In this document: positions 45,339 to 58,116 of the stretch, in pieces
Position numbering within the stretch: the stretch's first letter is position 1
How the letters are laid out: each line of letters opens with the position of its first letter
Source of the DNA: Ecdyonurus torrentis
Lineage: Eukaryota; Arthropoda; Insecta; Ephemeroptera; Heptageniidae
Length of the DNA stretch: 64,000 nucleotides
Assembly (NCBI GenBank): GCA_949318235.1
Contig: OX439132.1
Span: 4,385,386-4,449,385 of the forward strand
Direction of reading: 5' to 3'
Notes under the pieces: model-generated
Databases searched by the model: none
Told to the model about the DNA's origin: nothing
Seen by the model: the letters and a program-made list of their open reading frames with translations, nothing else
Position numbers and translations under genes: made by a program

Positions 45339-48300
45339 TCACTTTGGATCACGTTTTTTAGCTGCTACAGCTTTTCTAGTCTGTCTAGTAGGGTCGTACT
45401 TGTAGGTTTTAGGAACAGGACCTTGTCCTGACTTCTGGAATTGAACTTCATCAAATCTCTGTCGTTCTTCAAGCTCTTTTGTGATCTTCATGTTTGTCCA
45501 AGCTGAAACAAAATATTCAGTAATTAAGTATGATAATAAAATGATAAACCCATTGCAGCAGTTGTGGGAAAACTTTAAAAATGAAAATGTGTTCTATACC
45601 ACACACCAGGATTAACCTCAGGGTAGGCTCACTAGGGTGTTGTGACGTCACGTGAATCGTTTTGCTCATAAGGTTGACATTGCATTTTCCGGAACAAGTG
45701 ACGTCACAGCTGCTAGTGAGCCCCCCCCCCCCCCTGGATTAACTCAACAGTGTGTGATTTAATAGAAATGAATGAGATGAGGTGGATTGGTAAACTGTCC
45801 TGAGCGAGATACCTCTGTCTTGACATCTGACTTGGTGACTTCACCACCACTGCTAGGACTGGCCGAAGACATGAATAGACCTGTCATGTAATTATTCTAA
45901 TAATACAGGTTTAATAATAAAATTAAAATACTAAATAAAATTACGAGTGAACTTTAAGCTGAGGGCAACTGGGCAACACCATTTGAATAATTTCTAACGC
46001 AAGCCAAAATTTGAAGTTCAGATATGAACACTAGCCTAAGGATGGTACATATTAATACAGTGGATATTTAAGTCTCAATGGTTTTAACTTACAATCTCTG
46101 AATCCTTTGACAAATCCCTTGTTTTTCTGAGGTAAGGTATCTGGGTTGTGCACGATCAGTTTCTCAATCTTGAAGTATTCTCTCACTGATGGAATCCTCA
46201 GGAAGCCCACTTGCAATAGGGAGATGAAGTTGGTCGACACCCAGTAGCACAGAATTGCCTAAACATTAATTTAGGATAAATTAGGAGGGGCGATATCAAT
46301 GTTGGATATTTAGTATAGTAAATTAAAAGGAAAGGATAGTTTAAACCAGCACTGATTGTAAGTAAAAGAAAAAAATGTTCCCCAGTTTGGTGATTAATCT
46401 TGCTAGCACACAAATACTAAAGAACTCGTTCATAGCTTTTGGCACAAGACTACGGCAAGAAAGAAGTGTGTGCTTTCATCAGACCTTAATAATTAATAAG
46501 CTTAAAGCTATTGAATATGTTCTTTAGTCTGTGCTAGCAAGATTTTTCACCAAATTATACAGAACATCTCTTCACTTAGCCTGCTGGTTTCCTATATTCT
46601 TTCCTTTCCATTTATCATGGCTAGGTTCCATGACAAATAATTAAAATGAAAATAAAATTATAGGTACCATATTAAATGGGAAAAAAAAATAATGCTGAAC
46701 AAAAACTTAGTTCAACATAAATAATAGCCTATAATTTTATTTCTATAAAATGAAGCTCAAAAGATAATGACATGAAAAAAAATTTTGAATTAAGTTTATC
46801 ACTATGGTTTTTAGGAACTTTTTTTTTTTTTTTTAATAATAATGCAGTTTGTTCTTACCCCAGGGAAGCTAACAGTGAAAGGCAAAATGATGAGAGGCAT
46901 TGCTCTGAGGACATATTTCATCATCTGCATGTTGGAAGCTGAGAGGCGAGCTGTATCTGTGCCGATCTGAAACACACGATGAAGATAAATGCATGCATAT
47001 CATGATGCTACACATCCTTTTCATAGTAAGCTACCTAGAGATAGATCTCCACAGCTTTCTATTCAGGCATATCTCACTTGCTTCTCCCAAACACATAATT
47101 TGCTACTTACAATTACACTACTACCAGCAAGAGTTGATTCAAAAGTTTTAGACCATTATTTTTTTTAGGTGCATTCACATATTCTTTTTTTTTTTTTTTT
47201 TTTTTTTTTTCCCTTGTAACTTTGTGTAACAAATTATTAAATAGCATTGTTTTAAATGGTACTAACTATTTTGTTGTGCAAAGTTACAGTAAAAATTAAA
47301 TATGCAAATTAACCTCTGAGCTTGCTCGTTCCATGTCTTCCGTCAACAACAACGACAACAAACACTTTTGAGATTCTCTCATGGCACATATTTTCAACAT
47401 GTTCAAAACGACATTATTCACCCTATTTATTGCTGATATATTCCTTGCCTTAACACATACTGATGCTGTTGCGACTAAACCGCACTTCTATCATTGGCGA
47501 GTTTGCTTACTTTCACACTTCTACGTTTATCGTGATAGCTATAGAAACATGAATCTACATTTAAGGTAAAAAGCACATCTTCGGAGGAAAACAGGCGTAG
47601 AAGTGAATTATACTTGTTGTCAGGATAAATGTAGATGTGGGTTTTTATGGCTATCCCGATAAACGTACATGCGTGAAAATTAACAAATCCTCTAAAAGTA
47701 GAAGCATGGTTCAGCCGCAACAGCATCGATATGTGCTTATAGTATTTAGCTTCCTAAATGCCTGCTCTTAATATTGCAGACTACAGCACACAATGCATAA
47801 TCAAATTAGAGCCACCAAGGATGTGAAAGAAAAAACAAAACAAACAAAAAAATTCATAAATATTGTAGCTTTTGTCTCAAAAAAATACATAATCATATTT
47901 AAAAAATACTAGACGATCCTCATGTTTCAACTTTTTTAAGTTTATAAACCATATTACAATGCACATTGTTTATTATACCTCAATTGTGAGCCACATTGTT
48001 GCACTGGTGAGGATGGGGAGTAAGAAATATTGGTCAGGGACTGTCAAGTCTGTGAACCAGAACAATCCTCCCTCTCTCATACTATCCACAGGTACTGTCG
48101 CCATTCTACGTAGACCAAGGAAGAAAGAGATAAACAATGGTGCCTGCCAAAGAAAATAAACTGAATAATAAAATCACAAATCTACTTCAATTAATACAAC
48201 AATAAGTTTATTATTATTTTTATTTTTTTTCCTTTCCTTTCCTTGATGTATAATTACTACTACATGTAGTACTACTTACTTTTGTTATTATCATTACATT

Positions 48301-50720
48301 ATGTACGGTACCAAGGAAAAAAATGATAAAAGATACAAATTAAATTTAGCAATAAAGTACTATGGTAAGTACAGTACTCAATTACTTTATTAAATTAATA
48401 AAAGATATTTCATGAATTCATAAAGTTATTTTTTCATACCTGAGCTAGAGGTACCAGAACATTTTTAAATGGACTTAAATCTTTTTCCTTCATAAAGGTA
48501 ATCATTTCTTGGGCATATCGAGCAGCTAAACAAAAAAATATACATTAGTTACAATTTTAATACAAGTTAAATTGAATATTAATATTTCTATTACCGTCAA
48601 ACTGGTTTCCAGTTTGTCTTGCCTCAGTCATTTTCATCTGCAGCACTTGCAGTTGTGGCAGATTGTTGTTCATCTTGGCAGCGTTACGCTGAGCCATGAT
48701 CACCAGGGGGAAGATGATGAGACGAACACACAGTGTGCCTGTAATCACATCGTCACAAGTGTTATACATCAAAGTTGTACTCGTGCACGTGTCTACTGTG
48801 TGGTTGCATCTAATAATAAAGCACTGTAATAAAACAAAGTGAAATGAAACAATAGTTTAAAAAAAATAGAGACAGAGAAAGGTATGGGGGAAATATTTAC
48901 AGCTGCATTATGCATTTTATATCCTAGCGCGCAGGTTATTTTTATATCTACTCCAAATCAACCCCAAAAATAGTTTTGAAAAAACAAACATAAATATATG
49001 CACATAAAAAATTAAATGCATTCATTTTTCAGCAAGTCCCTCGCTTTTTTTTTTTTTTTTTTTTTTTTCCCCTCCCTGCTTGTTCTGAAATGACCCTTAC
49101 AATAGAGTTGACGTTGACAGAATGTTGGGAAGTACAGAACGTGAAGTTTGGATAGAAAGGATGAAATAGAAGTGCAGTAGTATTTTATGTGCATTGTTAT
49201 TTTTACTATTTGCAAAACTAATGACAAATTGGGGAATGGTTAATGAGCTTTAAGCTAACAGGAACATCCTTGACAGCAAATTATTTTCTCACATCTCCCA
49301 TTGTCCAATGTTTTTTTTTATTTTTTTTTTAGCTAGGTATTATTTTTACTACAGCAAGGGCTTCGCAACTTTTTGGTACTTTGACAATATTTGCACGCAC
49401 ATTTTTGAAAAATGTGTATTCTCCTCGCTCCTTATTATTGAAAAATCTATGTACACTCAGTCGTCTCTAAATCTAGCCATCAAAGCGATGCCGCTTTCTT
49501 TAGAAAATAGTCAACTGAAGTGACAGCAGTGTTGCTAGATTTAACCCCGCAGAGCACCTGCAGCTCCATTAGTGAGCTTAAATCTGGAAACACTGCTGTC
49601 ATTTAAGGTAACATGTTGACCATTTTCTAAAGAAAGCCCCATCACTTTGATGGGTAGATTTAGAGAAGGTTGAGTGTACATTATTCGCCCCACCTGCTAT
49701 TGGTCTACCTGAGTGCGCTAGGCCTATTAAGATGTTTCAATAGTTGGCATGGCAAAAATTGTAGATGTTCCAATAGTGAGGAGCGCTGAGAAAACACATG
49801 ACAATGTTTCAAAAGTGTGCGCACAAATTTAGTAGAAGTACCAAAATGCCGCTCTGCCCTCCATATGTTATCATTTGTATGACATCCTCACCAATCATGA
49901 TTGACGTCCACCACGGCAGATCACATGAGATGTGGAGGTACTCCATACATTGTTGAATCATACCAACTGGTGTCCAGCCTCCGAGACCTAAGCTAGCAAA
50001 ACTTGCTTCTCCGACCAAAGCCTCGGCAACTTCTGCTACTGGCAGGGATGGAGGCTCAGGAATACTGTCAATACTGAATGTCGTCGCTGATGACTGAGAT
50101 AAATCAAGTGGCGCGGAGTACGTAGAGTCTAAATTAGAACTACTGCTTCCCGAGGGTGTACTATATTTGACAAATGTATTTTCTGTTTCTTGAATTGGTA
50201 ATAGTGGATCAGAACTGTTAATAGTACTAGCTGCTCTCCAAGCTAGAATCATGTGACTACAGGGATGAATATGACTATGTTTGAGTAATTTTTTAGGTCT
50301 CTGTAATGTGTGTTGTGCATGAAAACTGGTACCAATGTGATGGTAACGGACTCCTTGGAATATTGATGATGAAATCCCATTATTTTGTGTCGTGTTCTGA
50401 AAACAAAGTAAAGCAATATTCAATAAGATATAATACAAAAAATAAACAAGTAACTCTTTAATTTTATTATTTCAAAAACAAATTAATGTAGGGCTGAAAA
50501 CTAATTAAGTCAACAAAAAGCCGGCCTCTAGGAAGCACATAAATGAATGTGATTTTTAACCTCTGACACACGTTCATAGCTATGAATTATATATTAAAAT
50601 AGAGTCTAGAATATTTTACAATATAATCTATACCTTTAATAACTTAATATATCCAAGAGAAGGAGTAATGTGTCGATATTTGGTAAAGGATGCCCCACGA
50701 GGAAATATAAGTGCCGCCAT
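45339..50720 (-). CDS. OXA1L: OXA1L-like mitochondrial inner-membrane insertase, complete, eight exons
   Basis: Exons: 50634-50720, 49892-50396, 48595-48738, 48440-48525, 47979-48143, 46859-46966, 46093-46258, 45339-45502; phases join throughout, total 1425 nt, 474 aa. ATG at 50720 in good context (aaacATGG). It is a YidC/Oxa1/Alb3 family protein inserting mitochondrially made proteins into the inner membrane. The N-terminus (MAALIFPRGASFTKYRH) is a plausible presequence, followed by a poorly conserved Ser-rich region. The insertase core starts near residue 180 (WWTSIMIGTLCVRLIIFPLV). Family hallmarks are present: KNVLVPLAQAPLFISFFLGL, GGLFWFTDLT and a last TM with CYWVSTNFISLLQ. The C-terminal tail is Lys/Arg-rich, as expected for the matrix-side ribosome-binding tail. 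Introns hold several palindromic elements. Confidence 0.95.
45620..45885. repeat. Palindrome plus partial SINE in OXA1L last intron
   Basis: A palindrome (ggctcactag at 45629 against ctagtgagcc at 45712, with inner tgacgtcac arms) ends in a C run. From about 45735 the sequence follows the body of the 15-30 kb SINE family (gatttaatagaaatgaatga, gctaggactggccgaagaca, gacctgtcatg) without the tRNA-like head. This shows that the SINE is dispersed beyond the cassette array. Confidence 0.75.
46330..46620. mobile_element. gctagcaag-type MITE in OXA1L intron
   Basis: The ends pair (ggaaaggatagtttaaaccagca against gctggtttcctatattctttcctt). Inner arms aatcttgctagcacac and gtgctagcaagattt pair, and tagcttttggcac and taaagct segments lie centrally. 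It is the most complete member of the family also seen at about 2.6, 17.7, 30.4, 37.1 and 39.2 kb. Confidence 0.82.
47455..47720. repeat. Palindromic element in OXA1L intron
   Basis: Arms such as gatgctgttgcgactaaacc and ggttcagccgcaacagcatc pair, as do cgtttatcgtgatagctata and tatggctatcccgataaacg. About 265 bp, non-coding. Confidence 0.8.
49357..49865. mobile_element. Nested palindromic MITEs in OXA1L intron
   Basis: The outer element (related to 57437-57715; shared gtgtattctcctcgctcc, aggcctattaagatgtttca-type and ctattggtctacctg) is interrupted by a second palindrome. The inner palindrome spans about 49445-49680 (tacactcagtcgtctctaaa against tttagagaaggttgagtgta; gacagcagtgttgctagattt against aaatctggaaacactgctgtc). 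The outer element ends about 30 nt from the exon 2 donor at 49892. Confidence 0.82.
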
Positions 50721-52301
50721 GTTTACCTAAACAAACGAATGCGAAATTCCATCAGCTGGAAGTCAAGGTCAAATCATATTTTGTTATCAATAAATTTTGT
50801 ACTGTTAAAATAATTAATATTTTTAAGTAAATCACAAAATGCTTTTAATAATATATGAAGATAAACAATAATTATAATTACTAGAACGTTCTCACATCAA
50901 TTTAAAGGTAAGATGCATGTGTAAATGCTAAAATATCAACAGTCTGCAACCTGCAATTTGATCGATGCAGAAAGAGTGCCCCTGAATATCGGCAACTTTT
51001 TTTACCCTTTGTTCTCTACTTTTTTTCGCGACTTTTGAGATCACTATCATCATGTAAAAGAATAAATTATCTCTGTACAAGATGAACTTTGATGTTTAGC
51101 AACAGCTCTCATTATCTTGTCAATATATCGTGCTTGGAATGTTCAAAGAAAAGTATTTCCCTGGAGCGGCACGTTATATAAAATTTATAATGAGCGCATT
51201 GCAGATTTTATATGCAATAAAAAGTAAAAAAAAAATAATAAAAATAAAGTTCCTATATTTTACAATAAAATGTTAATTATTGTACACATATATGGAAGCT
51301 AAGTATTTGCTTATGTTATTTTATGCCTAGAATTGTTATTTTTATTTCTAGAAAGCCAAAAAATAGACGATACACACATTTTATAGGCTTTCGATACCAG
51401 CAGCCTCCATCGATCAGTATATTATATACCTAATTCTTTGATTTATTGATTACAATTGAACCTTCAATTGAAATATATAAATACTATAAATAATAAGGAT
51501 TTCTTTATTATTTTCGCATATATAACACCAAGGTGCACATATTATGTCCTATATGGATTACCTAAAGAGGTCTCTCGAAGAGGATTCGTTGTGCCTCCTC
51601 ATGCACTGAGAGTCACAGGCGGAAAAATGCATCTGGCTGTAAATTATAAAGCCCATATATAGACTGTAATAGTATCACTTATTTAAGGTACGTAACTATA
51701 CCCCAACTACCCTTCAGGATATCCGAAGAGCCGAAGAGTGCAAATCAATGTCATTGAAGATCAGTATATCAAGTCTTCCGGATAGAAATGTCGTAAAGTA
51801 GTTTTTTTTTTTTTTTTTTTTTGTGATGCGACCTTGAATCTTACCTGTTCTTTTCATAGAGCTCATAGTCGCAAGGCAAAAAAACTCTACTACAACATTT
51901 CTATTCAGAAGAACTGATAGGTATACAGTATATGAAAGACTGGGAATAACACGTACACGTACGTACACTAGCTACGTACAGTATACATGCTGTTGACCCA
52001 ATCCAGTCCTATGACAGAGGAAAGTATAATATACTGTGTGTGTATATATATATCATAATACTTTATGGTGCCACATTTATACATGCACGGAGCCACACAG
52101 AGGTGCAATTTACAATGTATTATTTAATAAGAGAAAACAATTTCAAAAAAAAATTATTTGCAGGCACTGAATATAACAAACAAAGTAATTAAGTTCAAAA
52201 AAAGCAGAAATCAAATAACGTTTGGAATATATCTGTATTATTTTGTTTTATATAATAATAGGATTTTCTATCATATCGATTTGATATCAACATAATTTTG
52301 T

Positions 52302-52334
<33 letters not shown>

Positions 52335-52652
52335 TTTATTTTTTATTATTGATCTTTTCATTACGATTCCATATAAACATACCAACTGTAAATATGAATC
52401 AACAAAAAGAGGTTTAGAGTTACATAAATATATATAAATGTATATAAAAAAGAAAACCTATAAGTATACATATTATAAAAAAAATACAATATTAGATGCC
52501 TTGTGAAGTAGTATTACTGTAGTGAGAAAGTAAACAAACTCAGAACCCATGCAACTACATGTTATTGTCTGCATCTACCATTCTTTATTCTTATGTGGGA
52601 AAGAAGCAGCTATGCTATTAGCTATAACTCAAAGTTTTTTATTATTTATTAT

Positions 52653-52728
<76 letters not shown>

Positions 52729-54837
52729 CTCCCCTGGTGCAGAAATTTTTACTTAGAGCTTCAATTGTTTGCTTGAATTTCAAGTCAATTATGGAGATTT
52801 AAAAAATTACAATAAGTTGAAGCTGCGCTTAAAATTTCAGTATAACCATTTAAAAATTTTATTTCTTCGTTCAATTTTATTTTTATATAAATATGCATCT
52901 ATAAAATATTTACCATATAATAGCTCAAAATCTTAATTAATTTAATTCATCGTGCTCGCGCGTGCAGCGTGCGCCTTAATTATTTATTTAGAGCATTTAC
53001 ACCAGCACTGCGAGTAGATGATGCAAAAGCGATCATACATAGTGATAAAAAAACTGGTCTAAAAAACTATTTTCATTCAAAGATCGTTTCCATGACAAAA
53101 CTGTTACAGTTCTGTGCACGCGCCCACGTCTTTCAATTTACAATTGATCATTTTATTGATTTCTCTATAAACATAATATATTTCATACAAAATATAACTT
53201 AACATGGGTATCAAAGAACGTCATCAGAATCTACTTCCCCACCGACTTAGTTGCCAGGAAAATTATAAAAGTGGGGGTAGAGACAGAAATATTTAGATAA
53301 ACCGCGGTAGCAGCGCGGTCTGAGCGCGGTAGTCTTCCTTACATCGTTGCATTTCCATAGACATGATATATTTCTGACTGCTGCTCTCAAGTGAAATCAC
53401 GATTTTTTTTGTAAGTTCATGAATTTTGATAGAGAAACTTCATAGGGTAAGTGCGGGTTTACAGAATTATTTAAATCCACAAATAATTTTTTACATATAT
53501 ATAGAAAATGTATATAACGGGCAAATGATTTACGTACGAAACTTTGAAAGTTATATAAGAGATTATTTGTTTTGTTACGTAATATTAATGCGTGACAACG
53601 CAATTTTTTTTACGTTTTATATATTTTCTCTCTTTGCATGAGTATAAAATAATACGAGAATATTTACAATAATAACTAATAAGTTATATATTTTAAAAAA
53701 GAAGAACGTTTGAAAATATTTATATCGAATCTATATGGTGACATTCATCACTTTAATTGATAATTATGTTTGTGCTCCAAAATTAGTTTAAATTATGGAG
53801 TCCAACCAGAGTTATAAGTTATAACTATATATCTAGTTATATAAACACCCTAAACACACAGTAAATTTATATTATATAATACTCGGTGGTTTTGGTGTTA
53901 TTTGAGATTTTGTGGTTAAAACTATAAACTATCGTTTTAAATCAATTTCACGTTGAATAAGGCAGAAATATGGGATCTTATTACAATGACTTATGGGCTT
54001 ATTTTACAATCTTAAAATTTCAAACTCAATTCTTATACAATTAAGTAGAGAGAAACAAAAGTGTGGTAGTCCCCTTCAATATTTTTAGATACGTATTTGG
54101 AGTTGTCTTTTACCCTTTAACTATGCGAAAATTTAGATTTGTCTGCCTATATTTCCCATATAATCAAATCACAGTACCTTATTTTCATAATTATATATAT
54201 GATATAATATCATCGCATTCAAAAATTAAATATTATAAGGCAAAATTGCGTGACTTGATTGCGATTCAAATTGTATAAGCATAATAAAATTACTTTATAC
54301 TTTTTTCTTGTTCTTTTTCAAAAAAAAAAAAAAAAAAAAAGCTATTATTTATATTGTATAAATTCACACGTCAACGGTCAATTATATAACAACGTTACTA
54401 GTGTTACGTAATTTTCATGCTGAATGAATCATATATATACAACACGAACACGCTATAGGATTAATTGGTGAATACTGTTAACTTCAGATAAAAAGTAATA
54501 ATAAATGTAACTACGTTTATTATAAAAATGTACAAACTTGAAATCGTGTTTATGTAAAAATTCACACGTTTTACTGCAAAGTAAAAATTTCATAATCTTT
54601 TTTTTTTTTTTTTTTTTAATTTTTATTATTATATATTCTACATCTTTTTTTACATTTTTTTATTCTTAGCAGTATGATGCATCAAGTTTTTACAAGTCCA
54701 GTAAAAATTAATATTCTGTATGTTTAATAAACAATTTCACGCATATACTTCACAGTAGTTGCGTTCTCTGTGCAGGCACGAAAAGGTGGAGACCTGAGAA
54801 ATAAAACACTATAATGACGTAATGTTATCTTTGTTTG
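50721..54837. other. Intergenic region between divergent OXA1L and DUF1295-family genes
   Basis: The two genes are head to head, so both promoters should lie here. The OXA1L side (50721-51000) has no TATA box that I can defend. A GC-rich patch at 53295-53335 (ccgcggtagcagcgcggtct) stands out and could mark the start region of the plus-strand gene, whose first coding exon seems to begin at an acceptor (54843). Poly-T at 51802-51822 and 52305-52332, poly-A at 54320-54340 and a TA microsatellite are present. No coding signal seen. Confidence 0.5.
52657..52726. repeat. (AT)n microsatellite
   Basis: About 70 bp of pure AT. Confidence 0.97.
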
Positions 54838-54859
54838 GGTGCAGGTTCCTGTCGCATCA

Positions 54860-55180
54860 ATGGTCACCAAAATGGCGATCGAAATTCTCGACGTGGACCA
54901 CCTGGCGATCAGTGGTATCGTGACCGTGGTCATGCAGCTCATATTCTTCGCCATTGCCGCGACCTTCCAGTTCGACAAATTGACAGACTTCGCTGGCGGC
55001 ACCAACTTCATCATCATCGCACTCTTGACGTATTTCCTCGGCCAGGTCAGTTCAAACATCGAAATACACAGTTTTTATATTATTTTCTAAAATCCCTATT
55101 ATTTAAATTCAAGAATTTGATTTACCGACGTGCAATAATAATAATAATAATACAAAATGCAATATATATATATATATATA

Positions 55181-55252
<72 letters not shown>

Positions 55253-58116
55253 TATATTTCTAACATTATAATTTAGCAAAATTAAATTGTGAAAATTTTA
55301 TATCACAAATTTGTTTTCCCTATAAGGCTATGGTAACAGTTAAATTTTTTTTTTAACTTTTAAATATTTTTATATGAAAGACAGATTTTTCAAGGAGTGG
55401 ACTCGCACATTGTGTGTTTTCTATTATTAGTATAAAGCCACAGAAAAAAAAATTAATCAATTAAGTAATAATTTAACCACTAAATTTATTTCTGTTGGTT
55501 CTTCAAATGAAGAAGAATAAAATAATTATAATTTAATTGCATATTCTAAAAGCTGACATCGTCCTAAATCGATAGATATGTGAATTTTTAATTTTCGGGT
55601 TCTTCTAGTATTTTTAATTAATTTTTTAAAGTCGCGAAATGACATCACGGGCGTTAACTTTTCCTATGCCCACATGCATAAGTTACCGACCGTGACGTCA
55701 TTTTCCGACTTCAAAAATTAATTAAAAAAACTTAATGAACTTAAAAATTGGAAATTCGCGTATCAATCGATTCAGGTCAATGTCCTCTTATAGAATACGA
55801 AATAAATTACCCCCTAAAATTGTTCTTTGGTCTTTCTTACTGGGTATTGAGACGTGATCTACTTTGTGTTACAGTCGTGCAACAGTAGGCAGACAATGGT
55901 GACAACACTCGTGTGTGTGTGGGGAGTACGGCTCTCTGGCTACCTGTTATACCGCATCCTCAAGATCGGCAGAGACGCAAGATTTGACGATAAACGTAGC
56001 AACGTCATCAGATTTGCCGTCTTCTGGACTTTCCAGGTAAGCCCCTAGTAAGCCCCTTCAAGTTAGGCAACTTTTTGTGCATCTATGGCGGGCAGTTTGC
56101 ATAAGTCTCAGGATACAGAGTGATATCTGCTTCTTTATAATATGGAAGCGTCAGATGCAAAAGCAGACATTCGACATTAGCGTCATTTTAATAAATAAAA
56201 ATAAATAAATAAAATAAATAAAAAAAATTTCTTACTAAGCAGGTGAGAAATGAGTCATGCAGCAAATGTTGAATGTCCGCTTTTGCATTTGATGCTTTCG
56301 AATAATAATATTTCCAGTGATGAAAAAATATATAATAATATTTTATTTTTATTAGCTTAAAAATCGTAAAAGTGTATCTGTTTTTCTGTATAATTCCTTA
56401 TTTAATTTTTTTACAATTTGAGTGCACTAGTTTTCTCAAACGTCTTGATGCCTATATTGCCAAGTAAAGAAAGCCAACTTATTTTCTCCCAACCAAATAA
56501 TTTTACTCCAGTTTGGTTTCAATATACCCCGACATTAAATCGGAAACAACTGAACAAAACCTTTTTGTCGGCAGCTCATAGTTTGTCTTTCTTAACTCGT
56601 TATTGATAAAACATTTTTTCAATTTGTCGTCCACATTGGCAGTGATTAATTAGCGTGCTCCGTTGATAAGCCTCATTTAATTGTGTTTCAGGCAATCTGG
56701 GTGTTTGTGGTGAGCCTGCCTGTGATGATAATCAACTCTCCTCGTAAGACGATTCCTCCCCTCACACGTACCATGACGCATGTCGACTCTGCGGGACTTG
56801 GCATATATATTTTTGGACTTCTGACGGAAACTTTTGCCGACCTTCAGAAGTTCCAATTCCGTCAAGATCCAGCTAACAAGGGGAAGTGGTGCAATGATGG
56901 TAAGTTGATCATACAAAGAAAATATGTGCCATAGTTTGTGACCATGAGATGTGATTGTTTTGTCTTTGTTCATTAGGTTTGTGGCGTATGTCTCGTCACC
57001 CTAACTACTTTGGAGAAATTCTCGTTTGGTGGGGAATATTTGTGATTTCTATCAATGTTATTACTGCCAGCTGGGAGTGGGTGGTGATTGCCTCTCCTAT
57101 ATTTACCACCTTCATTATTCTCTTCTTATCTGGAATACCATTACTAGAAAAAGCTTCAGATGAACGTTTTCGAGAGTAAGTATTGTATTTTATAGTTCTT
57201 TTTAGTAGAAATGTAGAACTCTTGGTTAATTTTTGTAAAAATTACTCATATATAATACAGTACAGTACCTAGAATAGGGAAAACAACAAGCCTGTTTCAT
57301 GATAAAGTCCGTTGCTAGGTGAAAATCTTGGCACAAAAATTTACATTGATTAAGATATTTCAAGGGGTTGGCCCTCTACTTCAGTTGCTTACTAGAGTGT
57401 AATTCAAATCAACAAGTTTGTTAGCTATGGGACTAAAAGGCATATAAAGGGCAATGCGGTACTTTTTACTTCTACTTAATTTGCACGCGCACTATTGAAG
57501 CATGTGTATTCTCCTCGCTCCTCACTTTTGCAACATCTGCAATTTTCATTGTACCTACTATTGAAACATCCTAATAGGCCTAGTATGCGCAGGTAGACCA
57601 ATAGCAGGTGCATTGAATTTAGTAGATGTTTCAATAGTAAGGAGAGTGGAGAATACACATGTTTCAATAGTGCGCTCGTCAATTTTGCAGAAGTCCCATA
57701 CTGCCACGTAGCCCTTGATATACTAAATATACCTAGTATACTTATACTATAGACGTATAAAAAAAAATAAGATCACTCAATTTACATATAAATTTTTTAC
57801 ATGTTGAATTTGTAAGGTAAATAAACCTATAACTAGAAATGCAATATGATACATGCTTTGGCTTTAGTAGCAGTGACAACAATGACTTTTTAATTATTAT
57901 TATCTTTATTATTTTACTGATTGTTGAACCTATTTTGTTCTCAGGTTTCCAGACTATAAATACTACAAGAAATCTACCTCTCCACTGATTCCCATACCAC
58001 CTGGGTTTTATGTTGAAATTCCATACTTCTTGAAATTTGTCTTCTTCTTTGAATATCCGTTATATAACTACATGAAGAAGAGGTCTACTCCGACTCCTAC
58101 ACCTGTCGCAACTTAA
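54860..58116 (+). CDS. DUF1295 / steroid-reductase-like integral membrane protein, complete, five coding exons
   Basis: Exons: 54860-55045, 55875-56036, 56692-56899, 56977-57175, 57945-58116; phases join, 927 nt, 308 aa. ATG at 54860 (a second in-frame ATG at 54872 also has good context). A cag acceptor at 54843 suggests an upstream 5' exon. Hydrophobic helices lie at about residues 13-32, 43-61, 68-90, 107-130, 145-160 and 192-240. The signature [20 protein letters not shown] (about residues 186-205) is the conserved C-terminal motif of the DUF1295 and sterol-reductase / isoprenylcysteine-methyltransferase-like fold, where such residues bind the cofactor. The C-terminus is Lys/Arg-Thr-Pro-rich ([13 protein letters not shown]). 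The likely location is the endoplasmic reticulum or another endomembrane. The substrate is unknown; an NADPH-dependent reductase role is inferred from the fold only. Confidence 0.93.
55161..55247. repeat. (TA)n microsatellite in first intron
   Basis: Two TA runs separated by ataatta. Confidence 0.95.
55554..55795. repeat. Palindromic element in first intron
   Basis: The arms atcgatagatatgtgaattt and aaattcgcgtatcaatcgat pair, as do tttttaattaattttttaaagtcg-type inner arms; tgacatcacggg against gtgacgtcatttt lies at the centre. Similar in design to 11337-11803. Confidence 0.75.
57437..57715. mobile_element. Palindromic MITE in last intron, relative of 49357-49865
   Basis: The arms gggcaatgcggtactttt and the inverse of catactgccacgtagccctt pair. 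The inner arms tgcacgcgcactattgaagcatgtg and cacatgtttcaatagtgcgctcg also pair. About 280 bp. Confidence 0.82.

Noticed and set aside
47381..47726. Reading frames in the OXA1L intron
   Set aside because: Coincide with a palindromic element; no homology to OXA1L or other families.
52549..52802. Tyr-Ile repeat proteins
   Set aside because: Translation of the (AT)n microsatellite; the same applies to the frame at 55.15-55.26 kb.
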